Assembly (NCBI GenBank): GCA_022614805.1
Contig: JAKEHY010000016.1
Span: forward strand, 14,013-78,012
Reading direction: 5' to 3'
Length of the DNA: 64,000 nt
Source: Candidatus Zixiibacteriota bacterium
Lineage (GTDB): Bacteria; Zixibacteria; MSB-5A5; DSPP01
The notes beneath the pieces were generated by a model, which did no database searches, was not told the origin of the DNA, and saw only the letters and a list, made by a program, of their open reading frames with translations. Within the stretch, counting starts at the first letter, position 1, and every line of letters starts with the position of its first letter. Shown one piece after another: positions 1 through 10,747 of the stretch. A program made the translations under genes and the position numbers.

Positions 1-19
1 AAACCCCTAAGCCCCTTTT

Positions 20-1072
20 TCATAGTGTCCGGTTTTCTTTAAGCCAGACCTCCTTCTGGGCGAAACGTATTTTGGCATCCTTCAGCAACTGCAGGGCACG
101 CAGGCGCACCCCTTCAGCCGCAATTCCTTTTTTATCCAAATCGGAAACCCAGAAAAAAAGCGAAAATTCCAGGCCAGCCTCGGTCAAATCGGAAAGCAAA
201 AGGGCCGGCTCCGGTTCCCGCAAAATTCCAGGCGTGGCGGAAAGGGCCTTCTCGAAAATGTTTTTTGCTTTTTCCACCGGCGAATCGTGGGACAGAACGA
301 ATTTCAGCGAAACGCGGGCGCGCGGGTCGGGAAGGGAAAGGTTGGTGAGCCGGGTGCGGACCAGCTCCACGTTGGGTACGACCAGAATCGAACCGTCGTC
401 GTTCAAAAACCGGCTGGAACGCAGTCCGATTTCAACCACGATTCCGGATTCTCCGCTGGAGAGAGCCACCCTGTCCCCGACGCGGAAGGGACGGTCGGCC
501 ATCAAAATAAAACCGGAAATCATATTGGAAAGAGTATCCTGCGCGGCCAAGGCGAAAGCCAAAGAGGAGATGCCGGCGACGGCCAAAAGTCCCTTGATGT
601 CGATTTTGAAATGGTCCAAAATCACCAAGAGCGCCAGAAAAAAGATTGCGCCTTTCAGAATACGGTTGAAAAGAATCACAAACTGGGCATCCATCCCAGC
701 CTGCGTGCGGGCCGCCAAAAGCCGGGAATACCAGGCCAGTCCGGCGGCCGCAAGACGGTAGAGCAGATAGACAACCAAGGCCACCGCGATGATAAAAATC
801 AGCGCATCCAGCCCGTTAAAAATCCAGCCGGCCACCCGGGTGGGATAGGTGGCTTTCAGCCGGTTGAAAACCGCCACCAGTCCGCAGGCGACAATCAGGT
901 GAAAAACCGGCCAGCGGGAGGCAAAAAGGAGCTCGTCGGCCAGGGTCTTTCCTCTCTTCAGGAAAATTTGGGTGCGGGCCAAACGCAAAAAGAAGTTCGC
1001 CGCGGCGGCCGCCACGGTCGCAACCCCGAGAATGAGAAGACCGATTAGTACTTCCTTAAGCCATACCGGCAT
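20..1072 (-). CDS. MscS-family mechanosensitive ion channel
   Basis: Small-conductance mechanosensitive channel, an inner-membrane pore that opens on hypo-osmotic shock. The 350-residue protein has hydrophobic segments near residues 7-30, 55-70, 88-108 and 138-152. The Gly/Ala-rich pore helix follows at about 160-195 (GLLAVAGISSLAFALAAQD), then the cytoplasmic MscS beta domain with DRPFRVGDRV and a VVPN loop. The C-terminal part fits the alpha/beta vestibule. Length is normal for a short MscS with extra N-terminal helices. The ATG at 1070-1072 is the first in frame. It is divergent from the kinase gene starting at 1215; the 142-base gap holds no promoter I can call with confidence. The family is clear; the gating stimulus and ion preference are inferred. 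Confidence 0.93.
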   Translation of the reverse strand: MPVWLKEVLIGLLILGVATVAAAAANFFLRLARTQIFLKRGKTLADELLFASRWPVFHLIVACGLVAVFNRLKATYPTRVAGWIFNGLDALIFIIAVALVVYLLYRLAAAGLAWYSRLLAARTQAGMDAQFVILFNRILKGAIFFLALLVILDHFKIDIKGLLAVAGISSLAFALAAQDTLSNMISGFILMADRPFRVGDRVALSSGESGIVVEIGLRSSRFLNDDGSILVVPNVELVRTRLTNLSLPDPRARVSLKFVLSHDSPVEKAKNIFEKALSATPGILREPEPALLLSDLTEAGLEFSLFFWVSDLDKKGIAAEGVRLRALQLLKDAKIRFAQKEVWLKENRTL

Positions 1073-1214
1073 TTATCCCAATTTGCTCCTCCCCGCTCAG
1101 GGCGGAAGATAAGCGGGGAGAGAAACGAAGGCAAGAAAAACTAAGGTCAATCGCACGGTTGTTCCCACTTGGGGCTTTACTTTTGTTGTAAAAAGCTATT
1201 ATTAAATCCACCAA

Positions 1215-4172
1215 ATGATAGGTCAAACCGTCTCCCATTACAAAATTCTGGAAAAATTGGGCGAAGGGGGAATGGGGGTGGTGTACAAAGCCCACGATTC
1301 CAAGCTGGACCGGGATGTGGCGTTGAAGTTTCTGCCCCCTCATCTTGCCGCCGACCCGGTGGAAAAGGAGCGGTTTCTGCGCGAAGCCCGGGCGGCCTCG
1401 GCTTTGAACCATCCCAACATCACCACCGTTTTTGAAATAGATGAACACTTCGATCAGATTTTTTTGGCGATGGAACTGGTGGAAGGAAAGTCGCTCAAAG
1501 AACTTATTAAATCCGAATCGCTTCCCATCAAAAAGGTTCTGGAGATTGGCATTCAGGTTTGTGAGGGGCTGACCGACGCCGCGGAAAAGGGGATTGTTCA
1601 TCGGGATATCAAATCGGATAATATCCTGCTCACTCCCAAAAATCAGGCCAAGATTATGGATTTCGGGCTGGCCAAATTCAAAGGCGCCGGCCAGCTTACG
1701 AAGGCCGGCTCGACCGTGGGAACGGCGGCTTATATGTCGCCGGAGCAGGCCTCTGGCGAAGAAGTCGACCATCGGTCGGACATCTTCTCTTTTGGGGTAG
1801 TTTTGTACGAGCTTCTGACCGGCAAGCTGCCTTTTCGAGGTGAACACGCCGGGGGACTGGCGTATTCCATTCTGAACGAGGAGCCGCCGCCTTTGGCCCG
1901 TTTTAATGACAAAACCACGCTGGAACTGCAACGCATCATCAGCAAGGCCCTGGCTAAAGACAAAGCCGAGCGCTACCAGCACATCGACGACATGGCGGCC
2001 GATTTGCGGCACGAAAGAAAGAATTTGGAATATGCCAAAGCGCCGGTGGTGCCAAAACCGGAGGCAGTTCACCAGCCGAAGAAAAACCTGCTAAAAATCC
2101 TGGTTCCTGCTTCTGCCGCGGCCGTTTTGGTTCTTTTGTTTTTGATTTTCAACCCCTTCAAAGTGGAGGTCTCTCGGGACCAGACGGCCGAGGCCTCCCA
2201 GAATTCGTTGGCGGTTATGTATTTCGAAAACATTCCCGACCCGGAGGACAAGGATCATACCGGCGAAATGCTGGCGAATTTGTTAATCACTTCCCTCTCG
2301 CAGGTTCAAGGGTTGGAAGTAATCAGCCGGGAACGGCTGTATGATATACAAACCGAGTTGGGGAAAGCAGGCGGGGAAAAAATAACCCCCTCGCTGGCCA
2401 CCCAAATTGCCCAGCGGGCTGGTGTCAAAACGATGCTTTTGGGAAGCATCCTGCAAAAAGAGCCGGAATTGGCGGTAACCGCCCGTTTAATTGATGTCAA
2501 AACCGGAAAGATACTGAATTCTCAACGGATAACCGGCTATACGGCAGCCAAGATGTTTCCGATGGTGGATAGCTTATCGGTATTGGTGAGGAATGGGTTA
2601 AACGTGGTTGCCGTTCCGGCATCCCCGGCGAAATCGGTGGCGGAGGTGACCACCAGTTCTCCAGAGGCGTACCGCTCTTATTTGGAAGCGGAGGAACTGG
2701 CCAAGAAATTTTACACTGCCGAGGCCAAAGCAGCCGTGGAGCGGGCCATTGAACTGGACAGCAGCTTTGCTATGGCCTATTTCGGGCTTTCGCAGGCCAG
2801 TGGTGCTACTGGAGATGGCGTCGGTGAAAGAAAAGCTTTGCAGAAGGCCTGGCAGCTAAGAAAAAACGTGACGGAAAAGGAGCGTTTACAAATTGAAGCG
2901 GCCTATGCTCGAGAAGTTGAGAATGACTTAGTCAAAGGGACGAAAATATTGGAAAAGCTTTTACAAAAATATCCGCACGAACAGAGCGTTTATGACGAGG
3001 TGGCCCGAAACTACTTGGCAGTCCACGAATATGAAAAGGCCCGTCAAATTTACCTGGCGGGATTGAAAAACGATTCTTTGGATAAAGGTTTTTGGAATAG
3101 TTTGGCCTACTTATACGCTGGCCTGAACCAAAGGGAAGAAGCTATGGAAGCCGTCGGCCGGTATTTGAAAATAGCTCCCGGCGAACCGAACCCCTATGAC
3201 AGCAAAGGAGAAATCCACTTTGTATTTGGTGAAATCGATTCGGCTTTATACTGGTATCGGAAGGCCGTTTCCTTCCGCACCGATTTCGTCACCATAGAAA
3301 AATTAGGGTTCAATGCCCTTTTAAAGCTGGATTATGCCAATGCCGGGAAATATTTCCAGCTGTTTGGGTCCACCCCCGACGAGTTTCAAAAGCTACGGGC
3401 AACTTACGACTCCCTTTTGATTCCGCTTCACAAAGGGCAGCTCAAATGGACGGCGCAAGCGCTGCGGCAAGGTTTAGCCGCCTTCGAAAAGGAAGTCCCT
3501 CCACAAGTGAGGGGGGGTATCTACGGATTCTTTGGGCTTTTGGCTTTTGAAGCCGGTGACTATGTCGAAATGCTGAAATATGTTCAAAGAGCTTCCCAAG
3601 AGGCAAAAAAAGACCCCAGCGAAAAAATCTACGCCCGGGATGCGCTGGCACTGGCTTGGTTAAAAAACGGCAATCAAAAAATGGCTTACAAAATATTGGA
3701 AGAGCTCAAACGCGACGTGGCCGGCGAACCTCCCCGCCGTCAACAAATATACGATTACGCCGCTGCGGTTGTGGCTTATGAAGAAGGAAAGTTCGATATG
3801 GCCCTGGAAAAGTTCAAAAGTGCTTTAGGGCCCCAGTTTCCCAAGCGCGCCCCTCAATTTTACTATGCCGTATGCCTGCTAAAAACAAGGCACCTCGCCG
3901 AAGCCATCGAGGAACTCAAGCGGGTAACCTGGTGGTCACCGATCTCCCTTCCCACCATCAGCTTGAATTTTTTACCTGTTGCCGACTATTGGCCGATTGC
4001 GGCGGTGAAAGCCCATTACTGGCTGGGGGTGGCGTACGAGCAAAAAGGGGATAAAGAGCAGGCCCGGAAAGAATACGAAAAGTTTTTGGAAATCTGGAAG
4101 AATGCGGATTTCAATTCGCCGGAGATGGCGGACGCAAAGCAAAGATTGGAACGATTGAAGGGGAAAGCTTAG
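1215..4172 (+). CDS. Ser/Thr protein kinase with transmembrane segment and TPR repeats
   Basis: Hanks-type kinase anchored in the inner membrane, 985 residues. Residues 8-270 form the kinase domain: glycine loop GEGGMGVVYK, ATP lysine K38, catalytic HRD with D131, DFG with D149, and GTAAYMSPEQ as activation-loop end, so the enzyme looks active. One transmembrane helix follows at about 291-315. The outer part starts with a FlgO/TolB-N-like domain (about 330-450, NSLAVMYFENIPDP) and continues with TPR-type helices to the end. This kinase-TM-TolB-TPR layout is common in FCB and candidate-phylum genomes; targets are unknown. The gene stands alone between divergent mscS and convergent lipoprotein genes. 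The ATG at 1215 directly precedes the kinase domain; no strong Shine-Dalgarno is seen. Confidence 0.93.
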   Translation: MIGQTVSHYKILEKLGEGGMGVVYKAHDSKLDRDVALKFLPPHLAADPVEKERFLREARAASALNHPNITTVFEIDEHFDQIFLAMELVEGKSLKELIKSESLPIKKVLEIGIQVCEGLTDAAEKGIVHRDIKSDNILLTPKNQAKIMDFGLAKFKGAGQLTKAGSTVGTAAYMSPEQASGEEVDHRSDIFSFGVVLYELLTGKLPFRGEHAGGLAYSILNEEPPPLARFNDKTTLELQRIISKALAKDKAERYQHIDDMAADLRHERKNLEYAKAPVVPKPEAVHQPKKNLLKILVPASAAAVLVLLFLIFNPFKVEVSRDQTAEASQNSLAVMYFENIPDPEDKDHTGEMLANLLITSLSQVQGLEVISRERLYDIQTELGKAGGEKITPSLATQIAQRAGVKTMLLGSILQKEPELAVTARLIDVKTGKILNSQRITGYTAAKMFPMVDSLSVLVRNGLNVVAVPASPAKSVAEVTTSSPEAYRSYLEAEELAKKFYTAEAKAAVERAIELDSSFAMAYFGLSQASGATGDGVGERKALQKAWQLRKNVTEKERLQIEAAYAREVENDLVKGTKILEKLLQKYPHEQSVYDEVARNYLAVHEYEKARQIYLAGLKNDSLDKGFWNSLAYLYAGLNQREEAMEAVGRYLKIAPGEPNPYDSKGEIHFVFGEIDSALYWYRKAVSFRTDFVTIEKLGFNALLKLDYANAGKYFQLFGSTPDEFQKLRATYDSLLIPLHKGQLKWTAQALRQGLAAFEKEVPPQVRGGIYGFFGLLAFEAGDYVEMLKYVQRASQEAKKDPSEKIYARDALALAWLKNGNQKMAYKILEELKRDVAGEPPRRQQIYDYAAAVVAYEEGKFDMALEKFKSALGPQFPKRAPQFYYAVCLLKTRHLAEAIEELKRVTWWSPISLPTISLNFLPVADYWPIAAVKAHYWLGVAYEQKGDKEQARKEYEKFLEIWKNADFNSPEMADAKQRLERLKGKA

Positions 4173-4179
4173 AGAGAAC

Positions 4180-4222
4180 GGGCGGGTTAACCCTCGCTTT
4201 CGCTCGGGATATAAACCCGCCC
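4180..4222. repeat. Inverted repeat, possible dispersed element and terminator
   Basis: Outer arms GGGCGGGTT (4180-4188) and AACCCGCCC (4214-4222) enclose an inner CCCTCGC-TTTC-GCTCGGG hairpin. It lies between the convergent kinase and Ig-like lipoprotein genes, so it may end transcription from both sides, though there is no long T run. The inner core recurs at about 62563-62584 (CCCTCGGCTTCGCTCGGGATA), which points to a dispersed repeat family. Confidence 0.55.
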
Positions 4223-4233
4223 CTACAAAAAAC

Positions 4234-5847
4234 TTATCGTATTGTAATGTCCACTCCTTCGGTTTCGAAGCGGGCTCGGACAAAGACCGTATCCGGGTAG
4301 AAAAAGGCCGGTTCGGGGAAAGCAAACGGTGCGAGTGAACCCGGTTCGCGTTTTCGGTCATGGTTTTCGTCCACAAAGCCGGAAAGAAAATATTTTCCGG
4401 CCAGAAGCGGGATTGAAAAGGCGGAATCCAGAAGCGTTTCGGTTTTAACCCACCCGGAACGAATTTCACGGAACTCCAAGACGACTGTACCCGCCGGGTT
4501 TCCGACCAAAAGTCCGGTGACGGTTCCGAGCGAATCAAGAAAATAGGTGCGGAAGCCAAGCGTAAGCGAATCGGTGGAAGGATTTCCGGCCTTATCCGCC
4601 ACCACTCCAGCCGGAAGACGGAAGCGGTACCATTCCCCCGGGTGCAGAGGGACTTGGGGAGCGAAGAAAAAGGCGTTGGCCTGCGGCCGGGACCAGACCG
4701 CCGGCACGGCGGCGCCAAGAGAGTCCAAAAGCCCCGGCGCTCCGGCCTCAAATTTGGATAAGACGGGCTCCGAAAAGTATATTTTCAAGGTGTCGGAAAA
4801 GCCCATCCGCTCCCGCCGGTTGGGGGGTTCCGAATAAACAGGCTTGGGCGGGATTTCATCCGATTTGGCTCCAATTAAAAAAACGGCGCTGTCTTCTCCG
4901 CTCCGGCTTTCCGATTTGGCAACAAAATCGGAAAAATAAACGACGGCCTCTTTTTCCTCCATAGGAAGACCAGCGACCAAATGCAGTTTATCCTTCTGGT
5001 TGGGATTCCAAAAAACCGAGCGGACGGGAATCTCTTCGCCCGGGGCGCCGGTAAAAATCTTGAAATTGGCCGGCAAGGTATCGGGAAAATCCAGCGGACG
5101 GTTGAAGGTCAAAACCAAAAGCCGGTCGGCATTCATACGGGCGTCCTGGAGTTCCAACCGGGCGGTGTCCAGCGGTTCTAAAAAAATCTGGGCGGGGAGT
5201 GTTTTCTCGCCCACTCGGGCCGTTACAACGTCCCGATCATGCAGGCCGAACTTCTGGCCGGAGGAGGCCAAAAGCCGGTACCGGCCGGAAGGCAAAAAGG
5301 AAAATTTAAAGAGGCCATCCTTGCCGGAAGCAGTCTGATAATCCGGTTTTTTCCAGTCGGGGGGGGCCGCGGTATCGGCCATCCGAAAAGCCTGGACGAA
5401 GGCCTGGCTCACCGGGGCGGTTTTATCGAACACCTGACCGGCAATTTCGCCGGAATCGATTGTTTCCCCCGTGGAAAAAGCGAAGCTGTATGCTTGGGCC
5501 AGGGAATTTCCGTGCAAATCCCGAACCCCGGTCCCCAGCGAAATCACGTAGGTGGCGCCCTTTCTCAAGTATCGATTCGGATAAATCCGGTAGGTTTTCC
5601 CTCTAAGTTCATCACGAAACGAATCGGCCAAGGGCGGCGAAATGAAAACGTTGGCAGTCAGCGATGTGCGCACCACTTTTTCGGAGAAGACAAACTCGAA
5701 AAAAGCGCCGGTGTCGACCTGAAGGGAACCGGAAGGGGGGGAACAGGAGAGCACCTCGGGCGGGGTTTTATCCTCCGGCCCGCCGGGGGGGGCGCCGAAT
5801 TTGGCACAACTGGCGAAAAGAAGCGAAAAAAGGAAAGCCCTTCTCAA
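4234..5847 (-). CDS. Ig-like domain lipoprotein
   Basis: Exported protein of 537 residues. A short signal peptide ends in a likely lipobox (LFAS before C14), so it is probably lipid-anchored to the envelope. Residues about 27-125 look like a bacterial SbsA/Big_5 Ig-like domain ([15 protein letters not shown] start, FVFSEKV strand), and similar stretches recur near residues 235-300 and 335-420 ([13 protein letters not shown]). No catalytic motif is seen. Its ATG overlaps the stop of the upstream TPR lipoprotein gene by four bases, so the two are translationally coupled. Pairs like this are found in Bacteroidetes-like envelopes; the role (surface or gliding/secretion accessory) is unknown. Confidence 0.8.
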   Translation of the reverse strand: MRRAFLFSLLFASCAKFGAPPGGPEDKTPPEVLSCSPPSGSLQVDTGAFFEFVFSEKVVRTSLTANVFISPPLADSFRDELRGKTYRIYPNRYLRKGATYVISLGTGVRDLHGNSLAQAYSFAFSTGETIDSGEIAGQVFDKTAPVSQAFVQAFRMADTAAPPDWKKPDYQTASGKDGLFKFSFLPSGRYRLLASSGQKFGLHDRDVVTARVGEKTLPAQIFLEPLDTARLELQDARMNADRLLVLTFNRPLDFPDTLPANFKIFTGAPGEEIPVRSVFWNPNQKDKLHLVAGLPMEEKEAVVYFSDFVAKSESRSGEDSAVFLIGAKSDEIPPKPVYSEPPNRRERMGFSDTLKIYFSEPVLSKFEAGAPGLLDSLGAAVPAVWSRPQANAFFFAPQVPLHPGEWYRFRLPAGVVADKAGNPSTDSLTLGFRTYFLDSLGTVTGLLVGNPAGTVVLEFREIRSGWVKTETLLDSAFSIPLLAGKYFLSGFVDENHDRKREPGSLAPFAFPEPAFFYPDTVFVRARFETEGVDITIR

Positions 5848-7424
5848 CGGGAGAGCTTTTCCTTCAGGGCCACATTTTCCGGGTCCATATCCAAAGCTTT
5901 CCGGTATTGAACGTGGGCTTCCTTCTTTTTGCCCATCGCCCGGTAAATATCTCCCAAATGCTCGACGATGATGGCGTCCTTGTTGTTTTTCTCCAAGGCC
6001 CGGCGGATGTACTTCTCGGCCTCCTTAAGCTTTCCCATACGGAACAACACCCAGCCGTAGCTGTCCAGGAAGGCGCCGTTTTCCGGCTCTTTTTCGAGCG
6101 CCTTTTCAATCATTTTTTTGGCTTCGGGCAGGTTTTCGTTGCGGTCGGCCCAGGTGTAACCCAGGTAGTTCAGGGCCTGGGCGTGCTCCGGCTCCAGGGA
6201 AAGAACTTTTTTGAAAACAACAACGGACGTATCGACGCGGCCGGAACGCTCCAGGGCGGCGGCGTAGGAGAAGAGGAAATTCAGGTTCTCCGGTTCTTCC
6301 GCAACCAACCGGTCAAAGACAGCTCGGGCGGAATCGTTTTGCTTTTGGGCGGCGAAGGCCTGCCCGACCCAGAAGCGGAGGTCGGGGCTTTCGGGAAATT
6401 TTTCCAGCCCCCGGCGGGCCACCGCGAGCGCTTTCTCCGGCTTTTCCCAGGAAAGATAGGTCAAGGCCAGCCCGGTGAACCCCTGCGGCAGGGTGTCGGC
6501 CCGTTGGATAAGCTTCTGGTAAAGGCTTTCGGCGCGGGAATAATCCGGCCGCAGAAAGGCGATACGGGCCAGGTAGAAAAGCGGCACGTAATCGGCGGAG
6601 TCCTCTGCCAGGCGAACCAGAACCGATTCGGCGGAGGCAAATTCCTTCAACTCGAAGTACAAATCCCCCAGGTGCAGGGCCACCGCCCGGTCGCTGGAAT
6701 CCCGTTCCAAAAGCTTTTGATAGACTTCCGCCGCCCGGGCATATTCCCCGCTTCGTTCCAAACTTTCCCCGAGCAAAAGATAGGCCCGCCCATCGGAGGA
6801 ATCCGACTCGAGGTACCGCTCCGCTTCCGCGGCCGCATCGGCGTGGCGGCCCCCCGCCCAGAGCAACTGCACCAACTGGTAAAAGTTGGAGTAGGAGGGG
6901 GAAAGGCGGGTCAGTCTTTTCTGCGCCCGGATGGCGGTTGCGGAATCTTTGGTCTGTTCCGAAATGCGGGCCAGATACCACCAGGCCGAAGTTCCGGAGG
7001 AATCAATGCTCACAGCCGAGAGGTAACGCTTTTTGGCCTCCTCCCAGTCGTTTAAGTGGCGGGCGCAGTCGGCCAAAAGCTGCTCCCGTTCCCAAGTCTT
7101 AATGGTCAGCTTTTCCCCTTCCAGCCGGGCGGAAGGGTAATCTCCGAGGAAAAAGTAGCTCTGCGCCAGGGCCAGGCGGATTTCGTAGGAATCCGGGTCG
7201 TAGCGCAGGGCCTTTTGAAACTCTTCGGCGGCGCGGCGGAAATCGCCCGAATGGCGGTACAAATCGCCGCTGACATAATGCTCGTAGGCCTCCTGACTGA
7301 ACAGGATTTTCACCTTTGAGGGTTTCCCGACTTCCACCTTTCCTTTTTGCCCGGCGCAAGCGGCAAACAGAAGAATAAAAAGAAACCCAAGAACCACGCT
7401 TTTGATAAAAAAACCGACCTTCAT
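5844..7424 (-). CDS. TPR-repeat lipoprotein
   Basis: A 526-residue TPR protein. The signal sequence ends in FILLFAAC, a lipobox with the cysteine at residue 23 from the chosen start. The rest is a long array of 34-residue TPR units (for example [43 protein letters not shown]), suited to scaffolding protein complexes at the periplasmic or outer-membrane face. I chose the ATG at 7422-7424, which follows GAAGGGG; an in-frame GTG at 7433 is the alternative. It overlaps the downstream Ig-like lipoprotein gene by four bases (ATGA), so the two products probably work together. No enzymatic motif is seen. Confidence 0.85.
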   Translation of the reverse strand: MKVGFFIKSVVLGFLFILLFAACAGQKGKVEVGKPSKVKILFSQEAYEHYVSGDLYRHSGDFRRAAEEFQKALRYDPDSYEIRLALAQSYFFLGDYPSARLEGEKLTIKTWEREQLLADCARHLNDWEEAKKRYLSAVSIDSSGTSAWWYLARISEQTKDSATAIRAQKRLTRLSPSYSNFYQLVQLLWAGGRHADAAAEAERYLESDSSDGRAYLLLGESLERSGEYARAAEVYQKLLERDSSDRAVALHLGDLYFELKEFASAESVLVRLAEDSADYVPLFYLARIAFLRPDYSRAESLYQKLIQRADTLPQGFTGLALTYLSWEKPEKALAVARRGLEKFPESPDLRFWVGQAFAAQKQNDSARAVFDRLVAEEPENLNFLFSYAAALERSGRVDTSVVVFKKVLSLEPEHAQALNYLGYTWADRNENLPEAKKMIEKALEKEPENGAFLDSYGWVLFRMGKLKEAEKYIRRALEKNNKDAIIVEHLGDIYRAMGKKKEAHVQYRKALDMDPENVALKEKLSR

Positions 7425-7467
7425 CCCCTTCACCTGAAATTTCTTACCCGAAAAACCGCCAAATTTT

Positions 7468-8346
7468 TCATTTTTTTTCCGCCATCACGATGCGCACCAC
7501 CCCAAACAGGTCAATAAAGGCGGTCGGTTCTTGATACGAATCGGTTTTTCTTATCCATTCGGAAACTTCACCGGCCTGGTTTTCCCCCACCTCCAAGGCC
7601 AAAAGCCCTCCCGATTTCAACGCCCGGGCGGCCTGGGTGGCAATTTGGGCGTGAAACCAAGTGCCCCCGTTTGGGCTTTCGAGGGCAAGTCTTGGTTCAA
7701 AATTCCGCACCGAGGAGGCGAGGTTTGAAAATTCGTCCGGCGACACATAGGGCGGATTGGAAACAATCAAATCGAACCGTTCCGGCGCCTTCAGCGGCCT
7801 CAAAAGATTTCCCCGCACGAATTGAATTCTTTTCTCCAGCCCCAGGCTGCGCGCGTTTTTCTTTGCCACCCAAAGGGCTTCTTTGGATATATCGGTCGCC
7901 ACCGCCCGGGCTTGGGGCAATCGCGAAAGCAAAGCCAAAGCGATGCAGCCGGAGCCAGTGCCAACGTCGAGGATGGAAACGGGATAGTCTTTCCCTTTCT
8001 TTTCAAAGAGCGACTGCACGCACTTTTCCACCAGCACTTCGGTCTCCGGTCGGGGAATCAAGACGGCCGGGCTTATTTTGAACTTCAGTCCGTAAAATTC
8101 GGTCTCCCCGGTTATATAGGCCAGCGGGCGGCCGCCCCGGCGCTGCAGGATGATTTCTTCCACTTTCTTCCCGGCCGAAGCGGGAGCCAGCCGGGGCAAC
8201 TCGGCCGCCAACCGCGCATTTTCCCAATCGGCGGCGAAAGACAAAACCCACCAAGCCTCCTGTTCAAAGTTGGGCACCCCCAAGCGCTCCAGTTTGGAGG
8301 AAGCCTGCTTAAGCAGTTGGGCGTAAGTCCTTTCAAAACGACTCAT
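7468..8346 (-). CDS. prmC: Release factor glutamine methyltransferase PrmC (HemK)
   Basis: SAM-dependent enzyme that methylates the glutamine of the GGQ motif in release factors. The N-terminal helical substrate-binding domain is followed by a Rossmann methyltransferase fold. Diagnostic parts are [12 protein letters not shown], the SAM loop [15 protein letters not shown] and the catalytic NPPYV. The 292-residue length is normal. I place the start at the ATG at 8344-8346; a TTG at 8379 would overlap the prfA stop but has no ribosome binding site. It lies immediately downstream of its substrate gene prfA, the classic arrangement. Confidence 0.95.
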   Translation of the reverse strand: MSRFERTYAQLLKQASSKLERLGVPNFEQEAWWVLSFAADWENARLAAELPRLAPASAGKKVEEIILQRRGGRPLAYITGETEFYGLKFKISPAVLIPRPETEVLVEKCVQSLFEKKGKDYPVSILDVGTGSGCIALALLSRLPQARAVATDISKEALWVAKKNARSLGLEKRIQFVRGNLLRPLKAPERFDLIVSNPPYVSPDEFSNLASSVRNFEPRLALESPNGGTWFHAQIATQAARALKSGGLLALEVGENQAGEVSEWIRKTDSYQEPTAFIDLFGVVRIVMAEKK

Positions 8347-8375
8347 GCTCTTTGCCCTTGCAACACCAGCGACCG

Positions 8376-9443
8376 TCAAAGGTTCGTGTTTTTCAGCCGT
8401 TCTTCCTGCTCCTTGGTCCGAAGGGCTTCCACGATGGCCTCAATTCCTCCTTCCAGAATGCTCTCCAATGAATGCAGGGTCAAGCCGATGCGGTGGTCGG
8501 TCACCCGGTTCTGGGGGAAATTGTAGGTGCGGATTTTTTCCGAACGGTCGCCGCTGCCGACCATCGAGCGCCGGGCTGTGTCGATTTTTTCCTTTTGTGC
8601 AATTTGGGCCTGGTCCAAAAGCCGCGCCCGCAAGACTTTCATCGCCTTGGCCTTGTTTTTTATCTGGGAGCGTTCATCCTGGCAGCTTACCACTAGGCCG
8701 GTGGGGATGTGGGTAATGCGCACGGCCGAATCGGTGGTGTTTACCCCCTGTCCCCCCGGGCCGCCGGCGCGGAAAACGTCGACGCGCAAATCGGCCGGGT
8801 TAATCTGAATATCCACATCTTGCGCTTCCGGCAAAACCGCCACGGATGCGGCCGAGGTGTGAATCCGGCCGGAGGCCTCCGTCGCCGGCACACGCTGGAC
8901 CCGGTGGACGCCCGATTCATGCTTCAATTTGCCGAAAGCCCCATTCCCCTCGATTAAGAAAACCACTTCCTTGAACCCTCCCAAGCCGGTGGGGTGGGAG
9001 GACAAAAGCTCCAATCTCCACTTCTGCCGTTCGGCAAAGCGCAGGTACATCCGGTAAAGCTCGGCCGCAAACAAAGCCGCCTCTTCCCCGCCCGTGCCGG
9101 CCCGGATTTCAACGATGACGTTCTTGGTGTCGTTCGAGTCGCGCGGGGCCAAGAGCAGTTTCAATTTCTCTTCCAACCGGTCCTTTTCCGGTTTCAGTTC
9201 TTCCAGTTCCGCTTTGGCCATATCTGCCAGTTCCCGGTCGGAGGCGCTTTTCAGTTTTTCATCCTCCTCAATTTGGGACAAAACCTGCCGGTAGCGGGTG
9301 GCGGCCTGCACGGTTTCCTCCATACCGGCCCGCTCCCGGGCGATTTTTTGGAGGCGGGGCGGTTCGGCCAAAACCGTCGGGTCGGACAAAAGCTCGGTCA
9401 GTTCTTTGTATTTGTTTTCAACTTTTTCCAGAAGTTTCAGCAT
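8376..9443 (-). CDS. prfA: Peptide chain release factor 1
   Basis: Class I release factor that ends translation at UAA and UAG. The 355-residue protein has the usual helical N-terminal domain, the anticodon-like domain, and the GGQ loop in [19 protein letters not shown], which reaches the peptidyl transferase centre and whose Gln is the PrmC target. The ATG at 9441-9443 follows a good AGGAG. The downstream neighbour on the same strand is prmC, separated by about 30 bases if prmC starts at its ATG. Confidence 0.97.
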   Translation of the reverse strand: MLKLLEKVENKYKELTELLSDPTVLAEPPRLQKIARERAGMEETVQAATRYRQVLSQIEEDEKLKSASDRELADMAKAELEELKPEKDRLEEKLKLLLAPRDSNDTKNVIVEIRAGTGGEEAALFAAELYRMYLRFAERQKWRLELLSSHPTGLGGFKEVVFLIEGNGAFGKLKHESGVHRVQRVPATEASGRIHTSAASVAVLPEAQDVDIQINPADLRVDVFRAGGPGGQGVNTTDSAVRITHIPTGLVVSCQDERSQIKNKAKAMKVLRARLLDQAQIAQKEKIDTARRSMVGSGDRSEKIRTYNFPQNRVTDHRIGLTLHSLESILEGGIEAIVEALRTKEQEERLKNTNL

Positions 9444-9515
9444 GTCTCCTCAAAATATAAATTTGCCGACAAAATAGAAAGTCGCAAAACGGCTTAAAGA
9501 AACGGGTAAATGAAG

Positions 9516-10490
9516 CTAAGAAGCCGCCGCCGGAACGGACTCCGGCAGGGCCCCTTTCAGGGCGGCGATAGCCACTTCTATCTGGTCGTCGGAAGGGGGG
9601 CGGGTGGTGATTTTCTGCAGCCAGATGCCAGGGGCGATGACGGCTCGGCCGAGCCAGCTTTCCTTTATGCGGGCGGACCATTTTAGAACTTCATAGCTCC
9701 CCCCCGCCACCAGGGGTAAGAGCAAAAGATGATAACCGAACCGCTCGAAAACGTTGGGCGCTTCTCCGGCTACCAGAAGATAGGCCGCATCCGAAGCGGA
9801 GTAGATGAATATGGCCAGAAGCGCTACCAAAATTAGAAACGAGGTGCCGCAGCGGGGGTGCATCGTCGGATATTTGCGGATGGCACCGATTTCCAACGGG
9901 TCGCCGGCTTCAAAGGCGTAGATGGTCATATGCTCGGCCCCGTGATACTGAAAAATCCGCTGAAAATCTTTGAAACGTGAAAGCACAAAAAGATAGGCCA
10001 GAAAAATGGCCACCCGGAACCCGCCCGCTAAAAAATTGAAGGCGACGGCGTTGCGTTTAAGCCCGAAAAGATTGGAAAGCCAGATGGGGACAAAAAAGAA
10101 AAGCAGAATCCCCAACCCCAAAGCCAGAATGGTGGTCAAACCCAAAACCCAGTCCGACTGCTTTTTCACCGCTTTCGTTTCTTTTTCCGGGTTTTCTTTT
10201 TTCTTTTTCTCCTCCTCCGCGGCGAGAGCCACCTCGGCCGAAAAATTCAAGCTTTTGGAGCCGATGTAAAGCATTTCGAACAAGCCGACGACCCCGCGGA
10301 CGATGGGAACGTTCAGCCATTTGATGCGTTTGACGATGGGCAAGAACTCTCCATCAGTGGAAACGATTTGCCCGTCCGGCCGGCGCACGGCGGTGGCCAC
10401 CTTGGCCCATGAGCGAATCATCACCCCTTCGATAACCGCTTGCCCGCCGACGTTTTTCTCCGGGTTGTTGGCCAAACAGCAAGTAAACAT
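9516..10490 (-). CDS. DUF1385 family membrane protein
   Basis: A 324-residue protein with the DUF1385 signature: VGGQAVIEGVMIRS near the N-terminus, then YHGAEHMTIYAFE and HPRCGTSFL in the middle. Several transmembrane helices are visible (about 120-145, 155-180, 215-240, 245-265). A charged Lys/Glu stretch (EEEKKKKENPEKETKAVKK) sits before the first helix. The family is widespread and often lies next to rpmE and prfA, as here, and has been called a YqhQ-type membrane metalloprotein; its biochemical role is not established. The ATG is at 10488-10490. Confidence 0.88.
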   Translation of the reverse strand: MFTCCLANNPEKNVGGQAVIEGVMIRSWAKVATAVRRPDGQIVSTDGEFLPIVKRIKWLNVPIVRGVVGLFEMLYIGSKSLNFSAEVALAAEEEKKKKENPEKETKAVKKQSDWVLGLTTILALGLGILLFFFVPIWLSNLFGLKRNAVAFNFLAGGFRVAIFLAYLFVLSRFKDFQRIFQYHGAEHMTIYAFEAGDPLEIGAIRKYPTMHPRCGTSFLILVALLAIFIYSASDAAYLLVAGEAPNVFERFGYHLLLLPLVAGGSYEVLKWSARIKESWLGRAVIAPGIWLQKITTRPPSDDQIEVAIAALKGALPESVPAAAS

Positions 10491-10546
10491 TTAAATAATG
10501 CCCTTGTCCCCCACGGAAAAATATGGAATAAAGTTGGGCAAAAAAC

Positions 10547-10744
10547 TCAATTTTTCAAGGCCGCCCGCCAGTTCAAAATCGACAGAAAACCAAAAAACAG
10601 CAAGGCCGGGTAGGAAACCCAATGCGGAACGACCCACGCGCCAATCTGGACTTCTATGCTGTAAGCCAAGCGAAGCAAATGCAGCAAAAAAATCAGCGTA
10701 AATAAGAACCCGGAAATAATAAAAAGCGTTTTTTTCACAGGCAA
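10547..10744 (-). CDS. Small two-helix membrane protein
   Basis: A 65-codon ORF with two hydrophobic helices (FIISGFLFTLIFLLHLLRLAY and YPALLFFGFLSILNW) and a basic C-terminus. It starts with TTG at 10742-10744 or, more probably, with GTG at 10736-10738. It sits three bases downstream of the rpmE stop and upstream of the DUF1385 gene on the same strand, so it is probably in their operon. I do not recognise the family. The hydrophobic pattern and tight packing support a real gene. Confidence 0.6.
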   Translation of the reverse strand: MPVKKTLFIISGFLFTLIFLLHLLRLAYSIEVQIGAWVVPHWVSYPALLFFGFLSILNWRAALKN

Positions 10745-10747
10745 GAC

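Noticed and set aside
5239-5910. Plus-strand ORF of 223 codons opposite the Ig-like lipoprotein gene
   Set aside because: Antisense shadow; the minus frame has a signal peptide, Ig-like motifs and ATGA coupling.
5664-7055. Long plus-strand ORF (463 codons) opposite the TPR lipoprotein gene
   Set aside because: Antisense shadow. The minus strand has clear TPR repeats, a lipobox and coupled genes; the plus frame has low-complexity Gly/Gln-rich text and no ribosome binding site.
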